Assembly (NCBI GenBank): GCA_020809705.1
Contig: CP085835.1
Coordinates: forward strand, 992,001 to 1,056,000
Source: Calonectria ilicicola
Lineage: Eukaryota > Ascomycota > Sordariomycetes > Hypocreales > Nectriaceae
Direction of reading: 5' to 3'
Length of the DNA stretch: 64,000 nt
Position numbers and translations under genes: made by a program. Numbering within the stretch: the first letter of the stretch is position 1; the number at the start of each line of letters is the position of its first letter. Positions 47,606-60,639 of this stretch are shown in pieces. Under the pieces are notes generated by a model. That model did not search any database. It had not been told where the DNA came from and was given only the letters and a program-made list of their open reading frames with translations.

Positions 47606-48001
47606 TATAACGATCTGGTCAATTCCCAACTTGATAAACCAATCAAAATAAAGGGTTTATTATTAGCAGGATGGTTAAGCATATTATAGTAAATAAAGCA
47701 ATAGAAGTATTACATTAGATAATAGTTAATTATAATTAAAATAACCAAGTTATATTAAAAGTTAGGTAATATTAGCTATAAGGATAGATTCTAACCTATT
47801 TATATACTTATTATCTAATAAACACTTACTATATTAGTTCTATTTAATATATTGGTGATTAAGGTAGTGATTATAAGGTAATTACTAATATTATAAGTAA
47901 TTATTTATAAGTACTTCCTTATTGGTTGATATAGGGCTATAGGGTAAGTAAGTATTATTTCTACCTTATTTAACTGTTTAAGTATATTATAGATTATAAT
48001 A
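47606..48001 (-). repeat. 3' LTR of element C
   Basis: About 396 bp in reverse orientation, beginning tataacgatctggtc and ending attataata. It aligns throughout with the LTR at 48553-48947. Confidence 0.85.
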
Positions 48002-48552
48002 TAATATCTCCTCTCTATTAATCTTATCTTTAAGGCCTATTAGGTTAACTTTATATATAAGTTCCTTATTCTTAACCTTTAAAATATTTATCTTACTTTT
48101 ATTATTAAAAATATTAATTTAAAATAAAAAATATAAAAATAATATATTAAAGTTTTTCTTTTTTAAATTTAAAAAATATAGATTAAGTAGAGTTAAAGGC
48201 TATTATTTAGGTGTAATCTTTAGAGGCTATAGATATTATTAATTAAAATACTATTAACTTTAATAATTTATTTAATATTATATCTTTAGGAATATTTCTA
48301 GTATTTTTAAGTAATATATAAGATATTTTACTAATTTTTAAATTATTTCTTTATAACCTTTTTATTTAATTTTAAATTTCCTATTTTTCTTTTTTCTTTA
48401 TAATATCTTCTTAACTTCTTATTAATTTTCTAGGTTTTCTATTTATAGTTTATATTTAGGTTCTATATTTACCTAGATATTATTACTTGGTTCTAATAAT
48501 AAGATATAGAAGATAAAGTAGATCTTAATATTGTCTAGGAGGTTAAGCTTAT

Positions 48553-48947
48553 TGTAACGGTCTGGTCAATTCCTAACTTGATAAACCAATTAGAATAAAG
48601 GGTTTATTGTTAGCAGGGTGGTTAGGCGTGTTATAGTAAATAGAGCAATGGAAGTATTATATTAAGTAATAGTTAATTGTAATTAAGGTAATTAAGTTAT
48701 ATTAAAAGCTAGTTAGTATTAGTTATAAGGGCGGATTCTAATTTGTTTATATACTATTGCCTAGTAGGTGCTCACTATATTAGTTCTATTTAATATATTG
48801 GTGATTAAGGTAGTAATTATAGGGTAATTATTAATATTATAAGTAATTGCTTATAAGTGCTTTTTTATTAATTAGTATGGGGCTATAGGGTAAGTAAGTA
48901 TTATTTCTACCTTATTTAATTATTTAAATATATTATAGATTATAATA
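48553..48947 (-). repeat. 3' LTR of element B
   Basis: 395 bp, starts tgtaacggtctggtc on + (the best preserved LTR 3' terminus in the window) and ends tataata. Preceded by CTTAT. Confidence 0.9.
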
Positions 48948-49639
48948 TAATATTCTTTCTTTATTAATCTTATTCTTAAGGCCTATTAGGTTAACCTTAT
49001 ATATAAGTTCCTTATTCTTATTTTTTAAAATATTTTCTAATTATACCTTAGGGTTTAAGTATTTTTAAATTATATCTTTATATTAATATTTAAGCTTAAC
49101 TTATTAATTTAATAAATTTTAAAATTATATTATATTCTTTTTATTTTTTTAAAAGTTTATAATATAAGATATTATTAGATTTTAATAATTATTATAATAA
49201 ATATATCTATTATAATAGAATATATAATACTTTAAAGGCATCTTTAGCTATATATATATAATTTTTATAAATAATAAATATAAATAAATATTAATATTTA
49301 TAATAATTTAAATAAATTAGAAGTTTAATTATTTAAATATAGAGAAGAAGGTAATTAAGGAGAAGTTCCTTTATATCTAAGTAGAGGCACTTATAGCTTA
49401 GGCTAAAGTTTAAGAATCCTTAAATTATTTATTCTGCTTTTATTATTAGAAATATTAGTTTAAAATAAGAGGTATAGAAATAATATATTGGGGTCTTTTT
49501 TTTAGATGAGTTGGAGGATGTAGATTGGGTAGAGTTAGAGGCTGTTGTTTAGGTATAATCTTTAAAGGCTGTAGATGTTATTGATTAGAATATTATTAAT
49601 CTTAATAGTTTACTTAGTATTATATCTTTAGGAATGCTT

Positions 49640-52600
49640 TTAGTATCTTTAAGTAGTATATAAGGTGTTTTGCTAGTTCCTAAGTTATTTCTTTATAATC
49701 TTTTTATTTAATTTTAAATTTTCTATTTTTCTCTTTTCTTTATAATATCTTCTTAACTTTCTATTAATCTTTTAGGTTTTCTATTTATAGTTTATATTTA
49801 GGTCTTATATTTACTTAGATACTGTTGCTAGGTTCTAGTAGTAAGATATAGAAGATAGAGTAAACCTTAATATTATTTAGGAGGTTAAGTTTATAATTGT
49901 TTTTTAATATTTTTCTTTTAATTAAGTATAACTTAATTTATATAAAGTTAATTTTTTTATTTTATTTTTTTATTATAAGATTTTTTATTATTAGATAGAT
50001 TATATCTTCTTTTAAAAAGATTAATCTTTTTAACTTTTTAAGATTATAATATCTTTTTATAATATTATAAATAAACTTAAGTTCTATTTTTATTTTTTTA
50101 TATAATTTTCTTAGATTATTTAATTTAATTATTACTTTTACTTAGATTATACTTTCTAAGAGGGCTTAGTAAGTATTTAATATAAAGCTAAAATTAGCTT
50201 TTATTAATATTATCTTAATATTATAATTATAAGATATATTATATATTAATTATATAATAGATAATTTTTTTATTTAATTAATTTACTTGTAGTTAATATA
50301 GTATTATAGATATTATTTAATTTTCTAATTTTAGTATTTAGTTTACCTATTTATTTAAGAATAAAAAGCTATACTTAACTTATAGTTTAACCTTATTAAG
50401 AACATTAAGCTTTACTAAAACTTAAATATAAATAATTATCCTCTATCTAATATAATTTTGGTTAATAGGCTATATATAATAATTATATATTAAAAGAAAA
50501 AGTAAGTAAATTATTTTTCTTTTATTACTTTATTATAAGGAAGATAATATATTATTTTTATAAAGTAATTTATAATAATAAAAATACTATTATAATATAC
50601 TTTTATAATAGAATCTACTAATAAAGGAAGATTAATAATAAAGTTTATTATAATTAAATCCTATAATTATTATATAACAAAGGATAGTTATAATAATTTA
50701 TATAGTTTATATCTTGGTTTTTTAGAGTATTAATATAGATTATATTCCTTATATACTTATTCAACTTTCTTTTTTATCTTACTAAACGAAAATATCTATT
50801 TAATTTATTTAAAGGTTTTGTTAATGCCTTTATAACTATATAAGGGATATTTGTAAATATCCTTTATTAACTCTATTTAATATTCCTCTAGCACTTGTAA
50901 ATAATCTGTTTTTTCTTCTTCTAGAAGTACTAGATTATATTCTTCAATTTTCCTTAATAATGGATTGCCCTATTCCACTTGTTGTATTAGTATTTCTATA
51001 ATAGTGGTTTTAGTTATATATAGCAATCCTCTTATTCTTATAATAATGATTATTTTCTTTATTTTTATTATTATTCCACTAATTAGGGCTTATTTTAGTC
51101 CTTTATTAGTATTATAGATTAATAGTTTTTTCTATATTTTTGGTTTTTTTATATTATAGTTAGATTAGTAGCTAATTGTATTAGTATAGTTATTTTTAGT
51201 TCCTTTAATATAAATGATTTGGTAATTAAATTTGGATAGGTATTCTATATATTATAATTATCTTTTACTAAGTTTTTAAGTAATTATAAAGTAAGTAATA
51301 TTTTTATAATTGGTATATATTATAATTTTATAGTTACTTTTTAATAAATATTATTAAAATTCTCTAAAAGTATTAATAATAATAAGGAATTCTTTATTAT
51401 AGATAAGATAGTTCAGCTCAGGGCTATATAGCTTATACAAATAGAATACTATAGGGTGTAGATTTTCTTATTTATCTTATTGTCCGATCTAGGCCCCTAA
51501 GATGAAGTCTGATGTATTAGTTTCTAGCTCTATAGGCTTATTAAGGTTAAATATTATAAGGATAGGTTCTTCTAAAATAGTATTTTTTATAGCTTTAAAT
51601 AATTATTGTGCTTTATTTCCCTATTAAAAGATAATTCCTTTTTTTATTAGTTCTATTATGCTTAAGGTAATTTTACTAAATCCTTTAATAAATCTTCAGT
51701 AATAATTAATAAATCTAAAAAAGGCTTATACTTTCTTTATATTAGTAGATTCTTTCTAATCTTTTACTATAATAACTTTCTTTAGGTCTATATAAATTTT
51801 ATTAAGACTAATAATATATCTTAGAAATTCTACTTTTTAAATATAGAACTTACTTTTTTCTAATTTAATTAGAAATTTAATATTTTAAAGGACTTTTAAG
51901 ATCTTATAAATATATTCTTTATATTTTTTTATTTTTAAAGAAAATAAGGATATTATCTAAATAATAAATAATAAAGATATTTAAATATTCTTATAATATA
52001 TTGGTTATTATTTGCTAAAATAATATTAATATATTTATAAGTTTAAAAAATATAATTAAATATTTAAATAATCTAAACTTTATTTAAAAAGTAATTTTCT
52101 ATTTATATCCTTTTTTAATATAAATAAGATTATATACTTCTTTAAGATCTAGTATAATAAAGATATTAATTTTATAAAGGTAATCTTTTATTTTATTAAT
52201 TAATAATAGTAAAGTATAATCTTTAATAATAATATTATTAAGTTATTAATAATCTATAATAAGATATAACTTTCTATTTTTCTTAGGTATAAATATAATA
52301 AAGTAACTAACTTTAGAGTTTAAAATATAAATATATTCCTTTTTTAATATATTTTAAATATATTCCTTTAAAATATTAAGCTTAATTTGGTTAAGATTAT
52401 AAATAGGGTAAAATTAGGTATTAGATTTATCTTTAAGAATAATTTCATAATCTTACTAGCTAAACTTAAGTAATCTAATGTCTAGTTCTTCTATAAAGAG
52501 CTTTTTATAGATTTAGTATTATAGAAGTATATTATATAATCTATCTATTTTTACTTCTATCTTTATTTCTTTAAAGCTTTTATTAATTTATTAGAATTAT

Positions 52601-55010
52601 TTTTTAAGGTAAATGATTATTTATTATTTTTACCTTTTTTAATTATTCTTATATTTATATTTTATTTTTTTAAATAATAAAGATTCTTTTTTACTTATAT
52701 CTTTTACTTAATTAAAGTTAAAAGTTTAAGATCTTTTATTATATTTTATAGAAATATTATTAGCTATATTATATTCCTTAGGTATTTATATTTAGCTAAT
52801 ATATTAATAGATATTAGGGTTATATTAATATAATTATAGATACTTTAAAACTAGATTATATTATTTAATATTAATAATATTAAAGGTTATTTTTTAATTT
52901 TTTTCTTTAATAAAGATTTTTAAATAATTAATCTTTTTATTTATAATACTATTATTATAATTAAAAAGGGTTTTTTTATATTAATAATTTTATATAAATT
53001 AACTTTTATTATCTATAATAGCTAAAGTTGGTTAATTATTTAAAAATTGATATAGTTTTATTTAGCTTTGCTATCCACTATAGTATTATATTATTTCTCT
53101 TTAATTCTTACTTCTACTTCTAGTTATTATTAGGGTTGCTCTTTAGTTATAAAGTATAAAGCTTTTTAAGAAGTTCTTTCGGTAACTTCGAGGGTTATTA
53201 CCCTAGCTGCTCCTACTACTCTTTTATAGGGGGCTTTGCTTGTTTTTTGGTTTAGTTTGGTGCTAGGCTATTGCTTTATCTATTATGTGGATATTGCATT
53301 TGGGGTCTTAATATTCATTCTAGGGTAGCTTATTATAATTAGGGAACTTAGGCTTACTTGGTTCTAATATAGTGAACTGGTAATAAGGGTTTCTTTTTAT
53401 TACTTTATATTGGTTGAAGTGTCTTTTATAGGTGTAGTAGATAATTATGTTTTTTACTTTAATAAGGAAGTATATTGTATATTGTTTTTGCTTTATATAT
53501 TAAAGGTAGTTGTGGTTATAGTAGCTTATTTATAAGATATTCTTATATTCTTTATATATTGTATTTAATCTAGGGTTATTCTTTTTATATTGGATAGGTT
53601 AAAGATTATGGTTTTCTAATTGCTATTTGCTTTGTACAAGTAAGAAGACTTTATCTCTATCTTATAAAAGTTCCCTAACTTATTAAACTATTCTTTTAAT
53701 ATTAATTATCTATTTTCTATTTTTATTTTTATTATAAATGTAAATATTCTATTATATTAGTATTTTATTAGTATATATATTTAGAATAGATATAAGGATT
53801 TCTATCTTCTTAGCTTATTCTAATCATTTATAGGGAAGGTAAGACTAGCCTTTTTATTAAGTTAATTATACTTTTTAAATAGCTTTATTGATTTCTTATT
53901 ATAAAGTGAGTTTTATTTTATATAATTTATAGTTTTTTATATATTATTTAATTATAATAATTAATTTATATTTCTTAATAATAATAAGAATAACTTTTCC
54001 TATAATATCCTCTTTTCTTTTTAGAATTAGGGTTTATTGAGTTTTTATAGTATTAAGTTATTTCTATCCTTCTAATATAAATTTAAACTAATTTCCTGTT
54101 TTTGGGGAGTAGTATTTAAAGGATTTATATCTTTTCTTTCTATAGTTAAAGTAAGTAATCTTACTTTTATTATACTTTTAGGTAGTATTAAATTTTATTA
54201 GTTCTAAATAAGTCCTATATATAATGCTTTATTATTTATTTTAGGTTTTTTTTTATTTAGGATATATAGATTTTTATTATTTTAAATATATTCTTTATAT
54301 TAGTTAAATTATTTTTTATTAATTTTAATAGTACTTTTAATATACTTTAAGAGTTTTTCTAGCCGGTCTTCTTTATAGATTTTATTTTTAATTTTGCTTT
54401 TTAAGCTTTTATAATAAAGTTCTATTAATATATTATTATTCTAGGCTATTTATACTATAATTCTTTTAAACTTAGTTAAATATTAATTATAAGATTTTAT
54501 TTATTTAAGTTTATATAACTAGTTTATAGCTTATTATTTTATATTAATTATACTAAAATTATCTTTAATAATAATTTTAAAATATTCCTAGTCTTTAAAG
54601 ATCTTTTAAATCTTTTTATTTTAATTAATATTATTCTTATTTTCTAGATAGTCTTTTATAATAGGTTTAAATTATATTTTTATATTCTCTTGGAGGAGAG
54701 TTTTGGTATATAATACCTAGGCTTTGGGGGTTGTAAGTTATATTAGGAAGAAGCGGAAGTATCCCTTTATTTGGGTGAGGAAGGGGACTATATTGGTAGC
54801 CTTTTTTAAAAAGGGCTTTAGGATTAAGGGTCTTAGAATTTTATTAATATTTTTATTCTTATTTCCTTTAATTATAGTAGTTCCAGTTTTTTCTACTTTA
54901 AGTTATACTTATGTATTTATAAGTTTCTTCTTAACTTACTATAATTCTATAGTTAACTTAGTATTACTAGAAGAAGTAATAGCAGCAGGGTTCTTTCCGG
55001 ATATTATTAT
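49640..55010 (-). pseudogene. gag-pol remnant of element B
   Basis: The minus strand carries the same patches as element A in reverse map order: gag near 54,750-54,960, protease/RT between about 53,000 and 51,900, RNase H near 51,350-51,600, integrase near 50,450-50,650 and the chromodomain-type tail near 49,700-49,800. Stops are frequent; no frame is intact. Limits are approximate. Confidence 0.7.
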
Positions 55011-55057
55011 TATTTAATTATTAATATAGGTAACTAACTAAATAAGAGCTTTTAATA

Positions 55058-55452
55058 TATAATAATTTAATTAATTCCTAATTTAATAAATTAATTAAAA
55101 TAAAGGGTTTATTATTAATAGGGTGATTAAGTATATTATAGTAAATAGAGTAATAGAAGTATTATATTAGGTAATAGTTAATTATAATTAAGGTAATTAA
55201 GTTGTATTAAAAGCTAGTTAATATTAGCTATAAGGGCGGATTCTAATTTGTTTATATATTATTGCTTAGTAGGCGCTTACTATATTGGTTCTATCTAATA
55301 TGTTGGTAATTAAGATAGTAATTATAAAATGATTATTAATATTATAAGTGATCGCTTATAAGTGCTTCCTTATTGGTTGGTGTGGGGCTATAGGGTAGGT
55401 GAGTATTGTTTCTGCCTTGTTTGACCGCCTAGGCGTGTCATGGGTCATAACA
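55058..55452 (-). repeat. 5' LTR of element B
   Basis: 395 bp, starts in an A/T-converted form (tataataatttaatt) and ends with the well preserved gggtcataaca. Followed by CTTAT. Confidence 0.9.
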
Positions 55453-55457
55453 CTTAT

Positions 55458-58400
55458 AATTATTTTCTAATATTTTTTTTTTAATTAAATATAATTTAAT
55501 CTATATAAAGTTGATTTTTTTATTTTATTTTTTTATTATAAGATTTTTTATTGCTAGATAGACTATATCTTCTTTTAAGAAGGATAGTCTTTTTAGCCTT
55601 TTTAGATTATAATATCTTTTTATTATATTATAGATAAACTTAAGTTCTATTTTTATTTCTTTATATAGTTTTTTTAAATTATTTAACTTAATTATAACTT
55701 TTACTTAAATTATACCTTTTAAAGAGGCTTAGTAAGTATTTAATATAAAACTAAAATTAGCTTTTATTAGTATTATTTTAATATTATAATTATAGAATAT
55801 ATTATATGCTAATTATATAATAAATAATTTCTTTATTTAATTAGTTTATTTATAATTAATATAGTATTATAAATATTATTTAATTTCCTAATTTTAGTAT
55901 TTAGTTTATTTATTTATTTAAGAGTGGAAGGCTATACTTAGTTTGTAGTTTAAACCTATTAAGAATATTAAGCTTTACTAAAATTTAAATATAAATGGTT
56001 ATTCTTTATTTAAAGTAATTTTAATTAATAATTTATATATAATAATTATATTTTAAAAGAAAAAATAAATAAATTATTTCTTTTTTATTACTTTATTATA
56101 AGAAAAATAATATATTATTTTTATAAAATAATTAATAATAATAAAAATATTATTATAATATACTTTTATAATAAGATTTACTAATAAAAGAAGATTAGTA
56201 ATAAAGTCTATTATAATTAAATCTTATAGTTATTATATAATAGAGGATAATTATAATAATCTATATAATTTATATCTTAGTTTTTTAAAGTATTAATATA
56301 GGCTATATTCTTTATATACTTGTTCAACTTTCTTTTTTATCTTATTAAAGGAAAATATCTATTTAATTTATTTAAATATTTTATTAATATCTTTATAACT
56401 ATATAAGGGATATTTATAAATATTCTTTATTAACTTTATTTAATATTTCTTTAGTATTTATAAATAATTTATTTTTTTCTTCTAAAAGTACTAGATTATA
56501 TTCTTTAATTTTTCTTAATAATAGATTATCCTATTTTACTTATTATATTAGTATTTCTATAATAGTAGTTTTAGTTATATATAATAGTTCTCTTATTCTT
56601 ATAATAGTAATTATTTTCTTTATTTCTATTATTATTCTACTAATTAGGGCTTATTTTAAGCCTTTATTAGTATTATAGATTAATAATTTTTCCTATATTT
56701 TTAATTTTTTTATATTATAGTTAGGTTAGTAGCTAATTATATTAATATAATTATTCTTAGTTCCTTTAATATAAATAATTTAGTAATTAAATTTAGATAG
56801 GTATTCTATATATTATAATTATCTTTTATTAAGTTTTTAAGTAATTATAAAGTAAATAATATTTTTATAATTAATATATATTATAATTTTATAATTATTT
56901 TTTAAAAAATATTATTAAAATTCTTTAAAAATATTAATAATAATAAGAAATTCTTTATTATAGATTAAGTAATTTAGCTTAGGGCTATATAATTTATATA
57001 AGTAAAATGCTATAAGATATAGGTTTCCTTATTTGTCTTGTTATTCGATCTAGGCCTTTAAGACGAAGTCCGATATATCGGTTTCTAGCTTTATAGGCTC
57101 ATTAAGGTCGAATATTGTAAGGATAGGTTCTTTTAGAATAGTATTTTTTATAACTTTAAATGATTATTATGCTTTATTTTCCTATTAAAAAATAATTTCT
57201 TTTTTAATTAATTTTATTATATTTAAAGTAATTTTATTAAATCCTTTAATAAATCTTTAATAATAATTAATAAATCTAAAAAAAGCTTATACTTTCTTTA
57301 TATTAATAGATTTCTTTTAATTTTTTATTATAATAACTTTCTTTAGATTTATATGAATTTTATTAAAGTTAATAATATATTCTAGAAATTCTATTTCTTA
57401 GGTATAGAATTTACTTTTTTTAATTTAATTAAGAGTTTAGTATCTTAGAGAGCTTTTAAAATCTTATAAATATATTCTTTATATTCTTCTTTATTTTTAA
57501 AGAAAATAAGAATATTATCTAAATAGTAAATAATAAAGATATTTAAGTATTCTTATAATATATTAATTATTATTTATTAGAATAATATTAATATATTTAT
57601 AAATCTAAAAGATATAATTAAGTATTTAAATAATTTAAATTTAATTTAGAAAGTAATTTTCTATTTATATCCTTCTTTAATATAAATAAGATTATATATT
57701 CCTTTAAAATCTAATATAATAAAAATATTAATTTTATAAAAATAATCTTTTATTTTATTAATTAATAATAGTAAAGTATAATTTTTAATAATAATATTAT
57801 TAAATTATTAATAGTTTATAATAAGATATAGCTTCCTATTTTTCTTAAATATAAATATAATAGGGTAATTAGCTTTAGAGTTTAAAATATAAATATATCC
57901 CTTTTTAAGTATATTTTAAATATATTCCTTTAAAATATTAAATTTAATTTAATTAAGATTATAAATAGAATAAAATTAGATATTAGATTTATCTTTAAGG
58001 ATAATTTTATAATCCTACTAATTAAACTTAGGTAATCTAGTATTTAGTTTTTTTATAAAAAGCTTTTTATAGATTTAGTACTATAAAAGTATATTATATA
58101 ATCTATTTATTTTTACTTTAACCTTTATTTCTTTAAGGCTTTTATTAATTTATTAAAATTATATTTTAAGATAAGTAATTATTTATTATTTTTACTTTTT
58201 TTAATTATTCTTATATTTATATTTTATTCTTTTAAATAATAAAGATTCTTTTTTATTTATATCTTTTACTTAATTAGGGCTAGAAGTTTAAGATCTTTTA
58301 TTATATTTTATAAAAATATTATTAGCTATATTATACTTCTTAGATATTTATATCTAGCTAGTATACTAGTAGATATTAAGATTATATTAATATAATTATA

Positions 58401-60078
58401 AGTACTTTAAAATTAGATTATATTATTTAATATTAATAATATTAAAAGTTATTTTTTAGTTTTTTTTTAATAAAGACTTTTAAATAATCAATCTTTTTAT
58501 TTATAATACTATTATTATAGCTAAAAGAGGTTCCTTTTATATTAATAATTTTATATAAATTAATTTTTATTATTTATAATAATTAAAGTTAGTTAATTAT
58601 TTAAGGATTTATATAATTCTACTTAATTCCACTATCTATTATAATATTATATTACTTTCTTTTAATTCTTACTTTTATTTTTAATTATTATTAAAATTAT
58701 TTTTTAATTATAAAATATAAAGCTTTTTTAAGAAGTTCTTTTAATAACTTTAAAGATTATTATTCTAGCTACTTCTACTACTCTTTTATAAAGAGCTCTA
58801 TTTATTTTTTAATTTCATTTAATACTAGACTATTATTTTATTTAATATATAAATATTATACTTAAGGTCTTGGTATTTATTTTAAAGTAATTTACTACAA
58901 TTAAAGAACTTAAATTTACTTAGTTCTAATATAGTAAATTAATAATAAAGATTTCTTTCTATAACTTTATATTAATTAAAGTATCTTCTATAGATATAAT
59001 AAATAGTTATATCTTTTACTTTAATAGGGAAGTATATTATTTTTTATTTTTATTTTATATAAATAAAATAATTATAATTATAATAGTTTATTTATAAAAT
59101 TTTTTTATATTTTTTATATATTATATTTAATTAAAGGTTATCCTTTAGGTATTAGATTGGCCAGGGGTTAAGGTTTTCTAATTATTACTTACTTTAGGCT
59201 AATAGAAATACCTTATTTCTATTTTATAAAGGTTCCTTAATTTATTATATTATTTTCTATAAGCTGGTTGTCTACTTTCTTTTCTTATTTTTATTATAAG
59301 TATAAGTATCCTACTATACTAGGGCTTTATTAATATAGATATTTAGTATAAATGTAGGGATTTTTATTTCCTTGGCTTATTTTAATTATTTATATAGTAG
59401 ATATACTTTTCTTTTTTCTTAAATTAATTATATTTTATAAATAACTTTATTAATTTCTTATTATAAAATAAGCTTAATTTTTTATAATTTATAATTTTCT
59501 TTTTATTATTTAATAATAATAATTAATTTATATTTAAAGATAATAATAAAAATAACTTTCCTTATAATATCCCTTTTTCCCTCTAATACTAAGATCTATT
59601 AGTTTTTTATAATATTAAATTATTTCTATTCTTCTAGTATAAGTTTAAACTAATTTCCTATTTTTAAAGAGTAATATTTAAAGGATTTATATCCTTTCTT
59701 TCTACAATTAAAGCAAGTAATCTTACTTTTATTATAGCCTTAGGTAATACTAAGTTCTATTAGTCCTAAATAGGTCTTATATATAATACTTTATTGCTTA
59801 TTTTAGGTTTTTTCTTTATTTAGGATATATAAGGTTTTATTATCTTAGGTATATTCTTTATATTAATTAAATTACCTTTTATTAATCTTAATAGCATTTT
59901 TAATATACTTTAAAAGTTTTTCTAGCCAGTCTTTCTTATAGATTTTATCCTTAATTTCGCCCTTTAGGTCTTTATAATAAAGTTCTATTAGTATATTATT
60001 ATCCTAGGCTATTTATACTATAATTCTTTTAAACTTAATTAAATACTAACTATAGGATTTTATTTATTTAAGCTTATA
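55458..60078 (-). pseudogene. gag-pol remnant of element C
   Basis: This minus-strand segment is parallel to element B (for example 57,030-57,120 against 51,470-51,560, and 59,600-59,700 against 54,030-54,130). It is more A/T-converted than B. It is cut in the gag region at 60078 by element D. No open frame survives. Confidence 0.7.
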
Positions 60079-60473
60079 TGTTATAACCCATGACACGCCT
60101 GGGCGGTCAAATAAGGCAGAAACGATGCTCACCTACCCTATAGCCCCACACCAACTAATAAGAAAGTATTTATAAACAATCACTTATAATATTAGTAATC
60201 ACCCTATAATTACCACCTTAATCACCAACATATTAGATAGAACCAATATAGTAAGCGCCTACTAGATAATAGTATATAGATAGATTAGAATCCACCCTTA
60301 TAACTAATATTAACTAGCTTTTAATATAATTTAATTACTTTAATTATAATTAACTATTACTTAATATAATACTTCTATTACTTTATTTACTATAATATAT
60401 TTAATTATTTTACTAATAATAAATCTTTTATTTTAATTAATTTATTAAATTAGGAATTAATTAAATTATTATA
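60079..60473 (+). repeat. 5' LTR of element D
   Basis: 395 bp, starts tgttataacccatgacacgcctgggcgg; the first 180 bp are well preserved and the 3' half is A/T-converted. Same family as the LTRs of A, B and C. Confidence 0.9.
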
Positions 60474-60639
60474 TATTAAAAGCTTTTATTTAATTAATTA
60501 CTTATATTAATAATTAAATAATAATAATATTTAAAAAGAACCTTATTACTATTACTTCTTTTAATAATATTAAATTAATTATAGAATTATAATAAGTTAA
60601 GAAGAAACTTATAAATATATAAATATAATTTAAAGTAAA

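Larger units (their letters stand above)
48553..55452 (-). mobile_element. element B: full-length minus-strand Ty3/gypsy nested in element C
   Basis: 6,900 bp between LTRs at 48553-48947 and 55058-55452, which begin TGTAACGG and end GGGTCATAACA when read on +. The 5-bp duplication CTTAT flanks it (48548-48552 and 55453-55457), and element C is continuous across it. Internal order on the minus strand matches element A: gag near 54,700-55,000, RT near 52,000-52,330, integrase then chromodomain-side sequence near 49,640-49,900. It carries more residual G and C than A or C in several patches, so it may be younger or less mutated. Confidence 0.9.
47606..60078 (-). mobile_element. element C: minus-strand Ty3/gypsy element split by element B
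   Basis: Pieces at 47606-48552 and 55458-60078 form one minus-strand element once B and one CTTAT copy are removed. The left end is its 3' LTR (47606-48001). The chromodomain-side remnant (about 48,010-48,550) continues at 55458 in the same order as the intact neighbour (compare 49,640-49,930 in element B). At 60078 the gag side is cut by element D. Its 5' LTR must lie beyond the window. C sits in the RT region of element E, which is broken at 47605. The LTR family is the same as A, B and D. Confidence 0.82.
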
